This document shows positions 17,250 to 25,069 of a DNA stretch of 53,079 bases, in pieces. The position numbers and the translations under genes are program-made. The notes under the pieces are model-generated. The model had not been told where the DNA came from. It saw only the letters and a list, made by a program, of their open reading frames with translations, and made no database searches. Origin of the DNA: Nitrososphaera sp. (GTDB lineage Archaea > Thermoproteota > Nitrososphaeria > Nitrososphaerales > Nitrososphaeraceae); assembly GCA_039938515.1 (NCBI GenBank), contig JBDUUL010000021.1, forward strand, positions 1 to 53,079, in the 5' to 3' direction. Each line of letters begins with the position of its first letter. Position 1 is the stretch's first letter.

Positions 17250-17402
17250 GTGGAGGAAGAAATTACAAAAGGTCAAAACAGGATCACAAAGTTTGCATGC
17301 GATTCTTGCCTCAGCATCTTTGACACACTGCAGCAATTTGTCGAGCATAAAGCGATGACAGGACATAGATCCTATCACGTTCACGAATTACGACAGAATT
17401 AA
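17250..17402 (+). CDS. Small C2H2-like zinc-finger protein (50 aa)
   Basis: The frame VEEEITKGQNRITKFACDSC... has Cys17-x2-Cys20 followed by His32 and further histidines (EHKAMTGH), a C2H2-type finger with the hydrophobic spacing FDTLQQF. GTG 17250 is the likely start, or TTG 17244. It lies inside the transposon just after the left inverted repeat and ahead of the AbrB-like gene. It may be a DNA-binding accessory factor; this is inference. Confidence 0.6.
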   Translation: MEEEITKGQNRITKFACDSCLSIFDTLQQFVEHKAMTGHRSYHVHELRQN

Positions 17403-17404
17403 CG

Positions 17405-17444
17405 TTATGGCACCACAAGCCTTATCTACCCTATGGTGCCATAG
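17405..17444. promoter_or_regulatory. Two palindromic operator-like sites before the AbrB-like gene
   Basis: TTATGG-CA-CCACAA (17405-17418, one mismatch) and CTATGG-TG-CCATAG (17431-17444) bracket a cttatc TATA-like sequence just before the TTG start at 17454. They share the form TTATGG-NN-CCATAA with four other sites in the element. Confidence 0.7.
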
Positions 17445-17453
17445 TCGGCAGCT

Positions 17454-17660
17454 TTGGTCAAGGGAAAAAAGGGGCGCGTCAAACTCCAAAAGCGCTTTGC
17501 CTACAAGTACAACGATGAAGACCACTTTAAGCACATTCTCACAATTCCTGAAGAACTCATTAACGAGCTTGGCTGGAAACACGGTCAGGAATTGGAGCCG
17601 TACGTCAAGGATGGCAAACTTGTTTTCGAGCAGCCAGAACCCGAAGGTAAGCGCAGGTAG
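17454..17660 (+). CDS. AbrB-like small DNA-binding protein
   Basis: A 68-residue basic protein whose core HILTIPEELINELGWKHGQELEPYVKDGKLVF has the swapped-hairpin AbrB/MazE pattern (I-x-IP-x-E/K-L-x-x-x-L-G-W-x-x-G-x-x-L). Such dimers bind short palindromes. The TTG start at 17454 is close behind two palindromes, and three more lie between its stop and the transposase. I infer an autoregulator that also controls transposase and cargo; no toxin partner is apparent. Confidence 0.75.
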   Translation: MVKGKKGRVKLQKRFAYKYNDEDHFKHILTIPEELINELGWKHGQELEPYVKDGKLVFEQPEPEGKRR

Positions 17661-17716
17661 TTATGGCACCATAAAGAATATATATTATGGCGCCATAAGA
17701 GTGTATGGTGCCATAA
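17661..17716. promoter_or_regulatory. Three operator-like palindromes in the transposase promoter
   Basis: TTATGG-CA-CCATAA (17661-17674), TTATGG-CG-CCATAA (17685-17698) and GTATGG-TG-CCATAA (17703-17716). A gaatatatatta TATA-like box (17676-17687) sits between and partly under them, and the last site touches the transposase GTG at 17717. A bound protein would block initiation. Confidence 0.8.
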
Positions 17717-18874
17717 GTGGCGAGCAAAGAACTGCAACCAAGCCGTGAAGAAAACGGAATGACGATAGCTCATTTGGGAGGATACGTCAGACGCGTTGAC
17801 GAGAACTCGTACGTTGTCAGGTCGCAATCTGGAAACGGGGAGTATCAGGTTATCTCTGGCGAGCTCGGCTGGTTGTGCTCTTGCCCCGACTTTATGTATC
17901 GAGTAAGCCGAAACTTGGGCGAAAAGTGCAAGCACATCTATGCGGTTCACTTTTCAAAGGAATTTAGAAAAACCGTAGCACAGCAAGTAACCATAAAGGA
18001 AATTCACGATACCGTGTCTTGCATCCGCTGCGGCGCTGACAAAAGCCAAGTAGTCAAGGACTCTATCCGCAAAAACAAGAACCACAGCATACAGAGATAC
18101 AAGTGCAAGTCATGCGGAAAACGCTTCTCTTACAACATCGGCTTTGAGAGCATGAGAGCAAGCCCGCAAATGATAACGACAGCAATGCAACTATACTTTA
18201 CCGGCGAATCAACGAGGAACGTTCAGAAATTCCTGCAGCTTCAAGGAGTGAACCTGTCGCACATGGCGGTATATCGCTGGATAGGTCGCTACGTGAAATT
18301 GATGGATGAGTACCTTTCCAAGATGCAGCCAAGCGTGTCAGGAATATGGAGAACCGACGAACTCTATCTGAAAATGAAGGGCAACCCGAAATATCTCTAT
18401 GCAATGATGGATGACGATACAAGGTTCTGGCTCGCTTCGCAGGTATCGCCGTACAAGAACACTGAAGACGTAAGACCACTGTTCAAGCAGGCCCGCGAAA
18501 CGGCAGGCAAAAAGCCGGACATGCTGATTAGCGACGGAGCTCGCAACTTTTCAGAAGCATATCAAAAGGAATATTGGAGCAGGATTGAGCCTCGCACCTC
18601 TCATATCCGACACATTCACCTAAAGAATGACCACAATAACAACAAGATGGAACGCCTTAACGGTGAGCTTCGAGACAGGGAAAAGGTCATGCGCTCACTC
18701 AAGCGGATTGACTCACCGATTATCAAGGGCATGCAGCACAATCACAACTTTATGCGCGGGCACATGGGCTTGGGCGGCAGAACACCGGCTGAAGTTGCAG
18801 GAATCAAAGTCGAAGGTCAGAACAAATGGCTGACAGTAATTCAGAACGCAGCCAAAGAGCGTTACAAGAACTAG
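17717..18874 (+). CDS. IS6-like DDE transposase with SWIM and zinc-ribbon domains
   Basis: A 385-residue transposase. The N-terminus holds a SWIM zinc finger (Cys54, Cys56, Cys71, His73) and then a C4 zinc ribbon (Cys102, Cys105, Cys130, Cys133) and a helix-turn-helix (about 150-195). The catalytic domain has Asp214 in WRTDELY, Asp273 in ISDGARN and Glu312 in NNKMERLNGE. It catalyses replicative transposition in known relatives. The SWIM module is not found in the short bacterial IS6 enzymes. It starts with GTG 17717, touching an operator-like palindrome. A truncated homologue lies at 16010-16532. Confidence 0.92.
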   Translation: MASKELQPSREENGMTIAHLGGYVRRVDENSYVVRSQSGNGEYQVISGELGWLCSCPDFMYRVSRNLGEKCKHIYAVHFSKEFRKTVAQQVTIKEIHDTVSCIRCGADKSQVVKDSIRKNKNHSIQRYKCKSCGKRFSYNIGFESMRASPQMITTAMQLYFTGESTRNVQKFLQLQGVNLSHMAVYRWIGRYVKLMDEYLSKMQPSVSGIWRTDELYLKMKGNPKYLYAMMDDDTRFWLASQVSPYKNTEDVRPLFKQARETAGKKPDMLISDGARNFSEAYQKEYWSRIEPRTSHIRHIHLKNDHNNNKMERLNGELRDREKVMRSLKRIDSPIIKGMQHNHNFMRGHMGLGGRTPAEVAGIKVEGQNKWLTVIQNAAKERYKN

Positions 18875-18883
18875 AAAAACAAT

Positions 18884-19093
18884 TTGAGTGCCTATGATAA
18901 GGGTCGCCAAGGTGGGATATTCCTTTGCTTCTTAGTAGGTCTCCTACTGCTGGCACTCTTTCGGAACGCGGGATATTACCCCGATCCGGTGAGTACACCC
19001 TTACTCGTGATTGGAATAGTCTTGCTGATAATGTCAACTTGGTTCGGTTTGTCTCGTAGTGGCCGTCAGAATAAACGAAATTCCGTATTTTGA
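18884..19093 (+). CDS. Small two-helix membrane protein (69 aa)
   Basis: Two hydrophobic helices (GIFLCFLVGLLLLALF and LLVIGIVLLIMSTWFGL) separated by a short loop, with a basic C-terminus (RSGRQNKRNSVF). It begins at GTG 18884, nine bases after the transposase stop, so it is probably co-transcribed. Its 3' end overlaps the converging membrane gene by 28 bp. Transposon passenger of unknown role. Confidence 0.55.
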   Translation: MSAYDKGRQGGIFLCFLVGLLLLALFRNAGYYPDPVSTPLLVIGIVLLIMSTWFGLSRSGRQNKRNSVF

Positions 19094-20094
19094 CGGGGTT
19101 CGGGTCTAAATATAGTGACGAGCGCAATTGCTCCAGCTATAACGCCAATTATGATGGACATCTTGAACAGGCGAAATCCGTTGGTGTCTGATGTTGGAGC
19201 GATATGGATCACATTATCAGTTGTCGTGGTGGAGTAATTTGCAGACCTCAGTGATGTTGCCAATCGTATCTTATAATCGCCCTCATGACTATAGGTTACA
19301 GGATAGTAGTTACCTATGTACAGGTTATCCTTGTAACGCAATATTGGCTTTATGCAGGTTCCATGTGGCAGGATGAACGAACCACAGTCTGATCCATCAA
19401 AGATGAGCCAAAACCTTTGGGGTTCGTTTTCGCTCGCGTTGAGATGATGATTTTGTCTATATGAGTAATTCATGTTCAGAGTGACTTGGATTGACGATGG
19501 CGTGTTAGCTGCGAGCGTGGTAGAAGTTTGCGTGACTGTAACATACAACTGCTCGTTTCTATCTTCGGGATTTGGCATGCTGCCATACACAAGGTCAGAG
19601 TATGACAACCAAGGGTCAAACGCACCTACCCAGAATCCTGCTACTAGTCCTATTGCTGTACCTGAAATAACTGCAATACTGTGTTCCTTGAAAAAAATTG
19701 CAGACCTATTCAGGAACCGCGAATATTGCTGTCTATGCGAACTAATCAATAACCAGACAATGACTGAAGAAAGGATCAAGGTCATGTCTGCGGCGGTGTA
19801 CAGGACGCTTGGGCCAAAACCAGCAATGCTGACCAAGATGGAGATAATCAAGAGCGACTGGAAAATGAGATTGACAAACCAAATCTTCCGAACATTAAAG
19901 AATGTCAATACTGCGAGCACCACGCCTCCAATGCTCCCCGCGACCGAATAGTAACCGTCAACTATCTGGATGTACCAATCGAATGGTTGACGCGGGTCGG
20001 AGTAAGTGTAAGAAGTGAACGCAGGTAATGCAGCGGCGGTAAACATCGACTCCAAAATCATAAGAAAGCTTATCAGTCCGTTAATTTTGACCAA
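19066..20094 (-). CDS. Polytopic membrane protein, transposon passenger
   Basis: A 342-residue protein with about five N-terminal hydrophobic helices up to residue 165, then an extracellular domain of about 140 residues rich in N-x-S/T sequons with a Cys pair (SDCGSF...HGTCIKP), and one C-terminal helix (IIIGVIAGAIALVTIF). It starts at TTG 20094. No family is recognised. Its promoter carries one TTATGG-NN-CCATAA palindrome, linking it to the element's regulator. The AT-rich codon use differs from the core genes. Confidence 0.65.
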   Translation of the reverse strand: MVKINGLISFLMILESMFTAAALPAFTSYTYSDPRQPFDWYIQIVDGYYSVAGSIGGVVLAVLTFFNVRKIWFVNLIFQSLLIISILVSIAGFGPSVLYTAADMTLILSSVIVWLLISSHRQQYSRFLNRSAIFFKEHSIAVISGTAIGLVAGFWVGAFDPWLSYSDLVYGSMPNPEDRNEQLYVTVTQTSTTLAANTPSSIQVTLNMNYSYRQNHHLNASENEPQRFWLIFDGSDCGSFILPHGTCIKPILRYKDNLYIGNYYPVTYSHEGDYKIRLATSLRSANYSTTTTDNVIHIAPTSDTNGFRLFKMSIIIGVIAGAIALVTIFRPEPRQNTEFRLF

Positions 20095-20113
20095 TTTTTG
20101 CGAGCTTCAGCTA

Positions 20114-20127
20114 TAATGGTGCCATAA
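20114..20127. promoter_or_regulatory. Operator-like palindrome before the outward membrane gene
   Basis: TAATGG-TG-CCATAA overlaps the attata TATA-like sequence of the minus-strand gene that starts at 20094. It is the sixth copy of the motif in the transposon. Confidence 0.65.
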
Positions 20128-20140
20128 AAGGTTGACGCAT

Positions 20141-20188
20141 CACCCGAGCTGTTACAGCCAGAATATCACCCGCCAACGTTACAGAGCC
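20141..20188 (-). repeat. Right 48-bp terminal inverted repeat
   Basis: Exact inverse of 17120-17167, ending acagagcc at 20188, followed by the target duplicate CGCAAGCG (20189-20196). Confidence 0.95.
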
Positions 20189-20199
20189 CGCAAGCGCTA

Positions 20200-20247
20200 T
20201 GTTTATATATTAGAATAAAATATTTATATGAGTCGGCTGAAAGCCGA
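20200..20247 (+). promoter_or_regulatory. TFB promoter region and leader hairpin
   Basis: Two AT-rich boxes, tttatatatta (about 20202-20212) and aaatatttatat (20218-20229), precede the TFB start. A TCGGCT-gaa-AGCCGA hairpin (20233-20247) follows them and would be in the leader if the first box is used. The transposon's right end lies only 12 bp before the first box. Confidence 0.6.
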
Positions 20248-20264
20248 AATTTTGGTGCAAAAAA

Positions 20265-21179
20265 TTGGTAAAAGACATTTCAATGTTTGGCGACCGTTGC
20301 CCCCGCTGCGGCAAGGGTTCCATGGTTACCGACAACTCTAGCGGCGAGATGTTCTGCGGAACATGCGGCTTTGTAGTAAGCGAAAGAATTGAGGAATTGG
20401 GCCCCGAGTGGCGTGCTTTTTCAAAGGAAGAGCACGAGGACAGGAGCAGGGCAGGCATCCCTACGTCACTTGCCATGCACGACATGGGCCTTGCCACCAT
20501 CATTGGGCCGGTAGACAAGGATGCATCGGGCAAGCCGCTCTCCGCATCTATGAAGAGTACAATTGAAAGGCTCAGGACGTGGGACAGCAGAAGCCAGGTC
20601 CACGAGCCGGTTGATAGGAACTTTAGGCAGGCATTTAGCGAGCTTGACAGGCTGAAGGACAAGCTTGCAGTCGGCGATGCCGTAATTGAAAAGGCCGCAT
20701 ACGTTTACAGAAAGGCCCTTGAAAAAGGATTGGTGCGCGGCCGCTCCATTTCCGCACTCGTAGCCGCGGCCCTTTACGCTGCGTGCAGGGACACAGAGAC
20801 TCCGAGGACACTCAAGGACATTGCAAATGCAAGCAACATCAAGAAGAAAGACGTAGCCAGGTGCTACAGGCTCTTAATCCGCGAGCTGGATTTGAAGATG
20901 CCAGTCGTCGACCCGGTGAAATGTGTTGCAAGGATCGCAAGCAAGGCCGGCCTGTCTGAAAAGACGAAGCGCAGGGCACTTGAAATCCTCAAGAAAGCAG
21001 AAGAGGGCAAGATTTCTGCAGGCAAGGATCCCATGGGACTTGCGGCGGCGGCCCTCTATGTCGCGTGCGTCATGAACGGAGAAAACAAGACGCAAAAAGA
21101 CGTCGCCGAGGCTGCCGGCGTAACCGAAGTGACGATCAGAAACCGCTACAAGGGCCTAAAGACCCATCTCAGGCTTTAA
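20265..21179 (+). CDS. tfb: Transcription initiation factor B (TFB)
   Basis: A 304-residue archaeal TFIIB homologue. The N-terminal zinc ribbon uses Cys12, Cys15, Cys31 and Cys34, followed by a B-reader/linker (GPEWRAFSKEEHEDRSRAG) and two cyclin-fold repeats (about 110-200 and 205-300) with the family signatures ARCYRLL and a C-terminal recognition helix (VTIRNRYKGLKTHL). It recruits RNA polymerase to TBP-bound promoters. The start is TTG 20265 or ATG 20283. Thaumarchaea often have several TFBs, and this is one of them. Its stop overlaps the converging gene by 11 bp. Confidence 0.95.
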   Translation: MVKDISMFGDRCPRCGKGSMVTDNSSGEMFCGTCGFVVSERIEELGPEWRAFSKEEHEDRSRAGIPTSLAMHDMGLATIIGPVDKDASGKPLSASMKSTIERLRTWDSRSQVHEPVDRNFRQAFSELDRLKDKLAVGDAVIEKAAYVYRKALEKGLVRGRSISALVAAALYAACRDTETPRTLKDIANASNIKKKDVARCYRLLIRELDLKMPVVDPVKCVARIASKAGLSEKTKRRALEILKKAEEGKISAGKDPMGLAAAALYVACVMNGENKTQKDVAEAAGVTEVTIRNRYKGLKTHLRL

Positions 21180-21633
21180 GGCTCTGGACTAGCTCTTTTC
21201 TTTCTTTTAGAATTTCCTGCAGGTTTGCTACCGATCCGTTAATGTCAGATCTGCCCCTTGCCTGGGACTCGATAAGAGAGAGGCTTGTTGTGATGTCGGC
21301 GTCTATTGCCAGCAACCGGTCAAGCTGATCGCTCTCAAACTTTCCGTTAGGCGTAAGGACATCTGTGTATCCTTCAGCGACCTGGGCAGGGATCGATGAG
21401 AGAAAGTCAGCGATGCCTGATTGATCACCCGGCATAACGGAAAGAATCGTCTGGACTCGGCTCTTTACGTTGTGCCTGTTAAGCCTCGCCAGCGCCCGCA
21501 TTTCGACGTAATTTGATCTCCCGGTCATAATGCCTTTTTGCAAAAGCGACGCGATCCTTACAGTTTCACCCAGACGGGTCGCGGATCTTTTTTTTCGACT
21601 TTGCTTTTTTACGTTGTTATTCCGGCGCTGCAT
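21169..21633 (-). CDS. Hypothetical helical protein, basic N-terminus
   Basis: About 154 residues: a strongly basic first 20 residues (RRNNNVKKQSRKKRS), then helical, with a C-terminal coiled-coil-like segment (NLQEILKERKELVQSLKA). A catttaag box lies about 27 nt before the ATG at 21633, so that start is preferred to 21639. It may bind nucleic acid; no family is recognised. Confidence 0.65.
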   Translation of the reverse strand: MQRRNNNVKKQSRKKRSATRLGETVRIASLLQKGIMTGRSNYVEMRALARLNRHNVKSRVQTILSVMPGDQSGIADFLSSIPAQVAEGYTDVLTPNGKFESDQLDRLLAIDADITTSLSLIESQARGRSDINGSVANLQEILKERKELVQSLKA

Positions 21634-21708
21634 AACCAAAATTTACCCGGCCGGCTTAAATGCGTTCGTCTGAAATCTTGGATATCTCAACTATCCTCTA
21701 GAGGCTTC

Positions 21709-22017
21709 TTACTGGACTTCAATAGCGGCTTCGTTAAAGCCCATCTTGACAAGGTAACCCTTCACATCGTCGCGGTGGTCTCCCTGGAGCATGATAAATC
21801 CGTCCTTAGCGGTACCTCCGCATGCAAATGTGCTTTTCAATTCCTTGACAATTCGCTGCATGTCACTTATCTTGGGGTTGATTCCCTCAATTAGCGTCGT
21901 AGTCTTTGAAAAGCGTCTTGTTTCAAGGCGGACAACAATGCGAGCTTCTTCCTTGTCGAGCTCTCCGCAAGCGCAGAGATCATCGGGCAGGCCGCATTTT
22001 TTGCAAATAACCGCCAT
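21709..22017 (-). CDS. Translation initiation factor aIF1 (SUI1 family)
   Basis: A 102-residue protein with an N-terminal zinc-finger-like Cys set (ICKKCGLPDDLCACG) followed by the SUI1 fold, including the signature FACGGTAKDGFIMLQGDH and VKGYLVKMGF. It binds the small ribosomal subunit and controls start-codon selection. The open frame extends to 22074, but the ATG at 22017 gives the normal archaeal aIF1 start (MAVICKKCGL) and follows a ttattaag box. Highly confident family call. Confidence 0.92.
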   Translation of the reverse strand: MAVICKKCGLPDDLCACGELDKEEARIVVRLETRRFSKTTTLIEGINPKISDMQRIVKELKSTFACGGTAKDGFIMLQGDHRDDVKGYLVKMGFNEAAIEVQ

Positions 22018-22073
22018 CAGGCATCTCAAATTTTCCCAACTCCGCTTAATAAGTCTTCTAGGCGCGATACCCA

Positions 22074-22196
22074 TTATCGTACAGTCGGGAGCTGAATCGT
22101 GCTCTCCCTACTGATGTCAATGCCAGGTTCAGCGGACTCTTCTCTCACTTTTTGGCAATCAAGGCAAGTTATATCGCTTTTCTTGCAGTCGCTCAT
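22074..22196 (-). CDS. Possible small Cys-containing protein (40 aa)
   Basis: The frame MSDCKKSDITCLDCQKVREE... has three cysteines (CxxC plus one) and host-like codons. No clear TATA-like box is seen and no family recognised, so it may be spurious. Confidence 0.35.
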   Translation of the reverse strand: MSDCKKSDITCLDCQKVREESAEPGIDISRESTIQLPTVR

Positions 22197-22339
22197 GGCG
22201 ACGCTCTTTGAACTTTGTGCCATCGATTCGTGTCAGGGCGGCTGTCCTTCGCAAGCCGGCTTGCTTTGCGACTCGCGTAGAGCGGGGACTTACGCATCAG
22301 GGAAGAGTTGTTAAATAATGCCTAGGATTTCAAGTGTTG

Positions 22340-22696
22340 ATGATAAAGGACTCTGATGTCACGGTCATGGTTTCTGACATGAAGAGGGCTATCAGATTCT
22401 ATGTCGAGGGTCTAGGATTCAAGCTTGTCGCAAACTATGGAGATCACTACGCCCAGATAATTGCTCCCGGAATAAAGATCGGGCTTCATCCCACTGAAAA
22501 CGGAAATCGCTCACAACCCGGGGCGCAGGGCATATCCATTGGATTTATGGTCGACGATCTTAATGTCGCACTGGCCAGGGTAAGTGAGATCGGAGTGAGC
22601 TCCGTTAGGATCGTTAATGATGGTCCTGTCACCCTCGCGCACTTTGCAGATCCCGATGGCAATCCGCTTTACTTCGCTGAGGAAAGAAAACGATAG
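22340..22696 (+). CDS. Glyoxalase/VOC-family protein
   Basis: A 118-residue vicinal-oxygen-chelate fold protein: VMVSDMKRAIRFYVEGLGFKL in the first half and FADPDGNPLYFAEE in the second are the typical beta-alpha-beta-beta-beta signatures. Metal ligand candidates are His residues in GLHP and LAHF and the Glu near the end. It may be a lyase, dioxygenase or resistance protein; the substrate is unknown. A gttaaataat box lies about 27 nt before GTG 22334/ATG 22340. Confidence 0.85.
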   Translation: MIKDSDVTVMVSDMKRAIRFYVEGLGFKLVANYGDHYAQIIAPGIKIGLHPTENGNRSQPGAQGISIGFMVDDLNVALARVSEIGVSSVRIVNDGPVTLAHFADPDGNPLYFAEERKR

Positions 22697-22822
22697 CTAG
22701 GTCAAAGACGCTCGCGCCTGTCTACCTGGCCTGTTAGCCGAGCGCGCCATGCAGCACTATTTGGGATGTGGCTCTAGGTTTCGCGGACTGGTTAAAGAAT
22801 GAATGTTGATTGTTGGGGCGAG

Positions 22823-22954
22823 CTAGTGCGCCATCCGCTTGCGTTTCCTGCGAGCCTCAAGCTCCCACTTTGTCACGATCACTATTCCAAAGATGGGAAA
22901 AAATGCAATGAAGGCGTACGGAAACACTGCCAGAAATATCGAGGGGCCTATCAT
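22823..22954 (-). CDS. Small single-helix membrane protein (43 aa)
   Basis: The frame MIGPSIFLAVFPYAFIAFFPIFGIVIVTKWELEARRKRKRMAH has one long transmembrane helix and a strongly basic cytoplasmic tail. Codon use is host-like. An attgataat sequence lies about 30 nt upstream. It resembles small membrane subunits or anchors, but is not assigned. Confidence 0.5.
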   Translation of the reverse strand: MIGPSIFLAVFPYAFIAFFPIFGIVIVTKWELEARRKRKRMAH

Positions 22955-23100
22955 TCAGGGATAGTCTAGCATCCGAAACAAGAGATTATCAATGTTTTTA
23001 TTTTTGGCAATGAGGCGGGGGGATCTTGCCGTGTTTAAAAGCCAGACCAAATTCTCCTGCCTCACCTAGATCTTAAATATTCATTGGGCGAAGATAGCGC

Positions 23101-24069
23101 ATGGCAATCGACGCCTCAACAATCGGCATTGCAATAATCATTCTCATAATCGCCATATTTTTCGCAAGGGGAATTCGGGTTATCCGGCCCACCCAAAAGG
23201 CTGCGATAGAGAGGCTGGGCAGGTTCCAGAGGATCAAGGATTCGGGCATAACGTGGATTGTCCCCTTCATTGACCGGAGCTACATCGTAAACATCACCGA
23301 GCAGCTGACCGAGGCCGAACGTCAGGAGATCATTACCAAGGATAACCTCAACGCCACGGTTTCGGCCCAGGTGTACTTTCGCGTCAGAGGCGATGATCAA
23401 TCTGTCAAGGACGCACTGTACAAGGTAAACGACTATCGCGCGCAGATAGTTGCGCTTGCAAGAACCACCATGCGAAACGTGATAGGCGACAAGGATTTTG
23501 CGACCGTCAACAGCAGGAGGGGCGAGCTGAACGCGGACATAATGGGGCAGATCCAGCAGCAGGTGCGAAACTGGGGCATAGACATCGTCAGGGTTGAGGT
23601 AAAGGAAATCGATCCTCCCAAGGAAGTCCAGGAGACCATGAATGCCGTGATTCAGGCGAACAACAAAAAAGTCGCCGCAAAAGACCTTGCAGAGGCAGCG
23701 GCGACCACGGCGGACGGAGAAAGGCAGGCAGCAATAAAAAAGGCTGAAGGGCAAAAGCAGTCCGAGATACTCGAGGCAGAAGGCAGGGCCTCGGCCACAA
23801 AGACAATCGCGGAAGCCGAGGCATCAAAGATTCGGACGATTGCGTCTGCCGAGGCGGAGAAGATCAAGGTGATAAACGAGGCGGCAAGGGACTACTTTAG
23901 GGACAATGCGATTGAGCTCAAGAGGCTTGAAACCATGCAGGAGGCAATGAAGAATAACTCCAAGTACGTGATAGTCGAGAAGGGGACAAACCCGACGCTT
24001 GTTCTTGAGGGCAGTAACGGCGCGGAGCCCATCGTTCCCATGAAACCTACCGCAAAGGTTATCACGTAA
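23101..24069 (+). CDS. SPFH/Band 7 (stomatin-like, slipin) membrane protein
   Basis: A 322-residue protein with an N-terminal membrane helix (IGIAIIILIIAIFFARG), a Band 7 domain (VIRPTQKAAIERLGRFQRIKDSG to VRVEVKEIDPPKEVQETM) and an Ala/Glu/Lys-rich coiled coil (residues 190-270). This is the normal layout of archaeal stomatin homologues, which form membrane rings and scaffold proteases or channels. No NfeD/STOPP partner gene adjoins it. A cttaaatatt box precedes the ATG. Confidence 0.92.
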   Translation: MAIDASTIGIAIIILIIAIFFARGIRVIRPTQKAAIERLGRFQRIKDSGITWIVPFIDRSYIVNITEQLTEAERQEIITKDNLNATVSAQVYFRVRGDDQSVKDALYKVNDYRAQIVALARTTMRNVIGDKDFATVNSRRGELNADIMGQIQQQVRNWGIDIVRVEVKEIDPPKEVQETMNAVIQANNKKVAAKDLAEAAATTADGERQAAIKKAEGQKQSEILEAEGRASATKTIAEAEASKIRTIASAEAEKIKVINEAARDYFRDNAIELKRLETMQEAMKNNSKYVIVEKGTNPTLVLEGSNGAEPIVPMKPTAKVIT

Positions 24070-24128
24070 AATTACAGGCTCGGATTAAAGACACTTAAGT
24101 CGCACTCGGATATGCAGAGCTGATAAGG

Positions 24129-24389
24129 TTGGCAACCGAGGCCGATCAGATCCGAATACTCGTCAGAAAAGCCACTCTTGATGATTCTGTCCCGCTCCAG
24201 ACGCTGGCAGTTGACGCTCTCGCCAGCTACGGCAAGGCTGCAATCCCGGCTCTTTTTGAGGTGCTGGAAGCCGCGGTCGAGAGTTCCGTCAAAGAGCATG
24301 TGCTTGAGACAATCACGAGGCTCAGAACCCAGTATTATTCCACGGAAGTAAAGGACGATCAGGCGCCCAGTGGGGAGCACAATGCCTGA
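24129..24389 (+). CDS. Small HEAT-repeat-like protein
   Basis: An 86-residue helical protein; SVPLQTLAVDALASYGKAAIPALFEVLEAAVESSVKEHVLETI matches one and a half HEAT repeats, with the A-hinge-P spacing. It starts at TTG 24129, after a cacttaag box. It likely mediates protein contacts. It is followed closely by the UPF0148 gene. Confidence 0.65.
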   Translation: MATEADQIRILVRKATLDDSVPLQTLAVDALASYGKAAIPALFEVLEAAVESSVKEHVLETITRLRTQYYSTEVKDDQAPSGEHNA

Positions 24390-24426
24390 AAGCATGTGCA
24401 CAAGGTAGAAATCGCAGCTTGTGCCA

Positions 24427-24846
24427 ATGGTTGACGTGAGTTCTCCTGCCAAGGATCCCTCGTCCATGAAAAAGGCGGCCGCCTATTTGCTGCGCGGTGG
24501 AACCCTGACCAGCGAGCAGTGCGACTCCTGCGGAGGGCCGCTCGTAAAGTTTGAGGAAAAGATGCTTTGTGCAAACTGCGGATTGCAGCGCGATGTAATG
24601 TCAGCGGCACCGCAGGCGCAGAAGAGCCCAAAGGCCTCTGGCGCGGTCAATCCAGCTCAGACAGAACGGCCCCGGCAGCCGATGCAGGGGCTAGACGAGG
24701 CAATCAGCTCAGTGGCGCAAAAAATACGTGAACTGGCCGCCGAGGCAGCCGGCGAGCGCGACTCGGCTGTCCTGAGGGAAAAGGGCGAACTTATCAGGCT
24801 GTACCTCGAGATCCTCGCAAAGATGCGAGATGTTGCCGGCCAGTGA
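24427..24846 (+). CDS. UPF0148 / SSSCA1-type zinc-ribbon protein
   Basis: About 139 residues. The segment KKAAAYLLRGGTLTSEQCDSCGGPLVKFEEKMLCANCG is the hallmark of the Sjogren-scleroderma autoantigen family (two CxxC pairs). The C-terminal half is a helix of unknown partner. Archaeal members are widespread but not characterised to my knowledge. An in-frame GTG at 24421 is the alternative start. It lies just upstream of the Sec61-beta gene. Confidence 0.85.
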   Translation: MVDVSSPAKDPSSMKKAAAYLLRGGTLTSEQCDSCGGPLVKFEEKMLCANCGLQRDVMSAAPQAQKSPKASGAVNPAQTERPRQPMQGLDEAISSVAQKIRELAAEAAGERDSAVLREKGELIRLYLEILAKMRDVAGQ

Positions 24847-24891
24847 CAAGCGGAATGTATTTAAACAAAGCAGTCCCAGTACCGGTGACTA

Positions 24892-25065
24892 ATGAGTAGC
24901 AGCAAGAAGAAGAACGCTCCTTTGCCTGCCTCCAGCGCCGGCCTCCTTCGGTTCTTCGAGGACGAGACCAGAGGTGTCAAGATAAAGCCCGAGATAGTGC
25001 TCGGAATTACTGGCGCTGTTATTGCGGCATCAATATTGATCCGCATAATATTCCCAGTCGGTTGA
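24892..25065 (+). CDS. Preprotein translocase Sec61-beta subunit
   Basis: A 57-residue tail-anchored protein: a hydrophilic lysine-rich start (MSSSKKKNAPLPASSAGLLRFFEDE), the family motif GVKIKPEIVLG, and one C-terminal membrane helix. This is the archaeal Sec61-beta (SecG equivalent), which supports the SecYE channel. A gtatttaaac box lies about 30 nt before the ATG. It is four bases ahead of the DUF2070 gene and probably co-transcribed. Confidence 0.92.
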   Translation: MSSSKKKNAPLPASSAGLLRFFEDETRGVKIKPEIVLGITGAVIAASILIRIIFPVG

Positions 25066-25069
25066 TGGA

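Larger units (their letters stand above)
17120..20188. mobile_element. Intact IS6-like transposon with passenger genes
   Basis: The element is 3,069 bp with 48-bp perfect terminal inverted repeats starting GGCTCTGTAACG, and is flanked by an exact 8-bp direct repeat CGCAAGCG (17112-17119 and 20189-20196). IS6-family elements have GGCTCTGTT-type ends and 8-bp target duplications, so the assignment rests on ends, duplication and a DDE transposase. It is much larger than a normal IS6 element (about 0.8 kb) because it also carries a zinc-finger peptide, an AbrB-like protein and two membrane proteins. The perfect ends and target duplication indicate a recent insertion. Confidence 0.92.
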
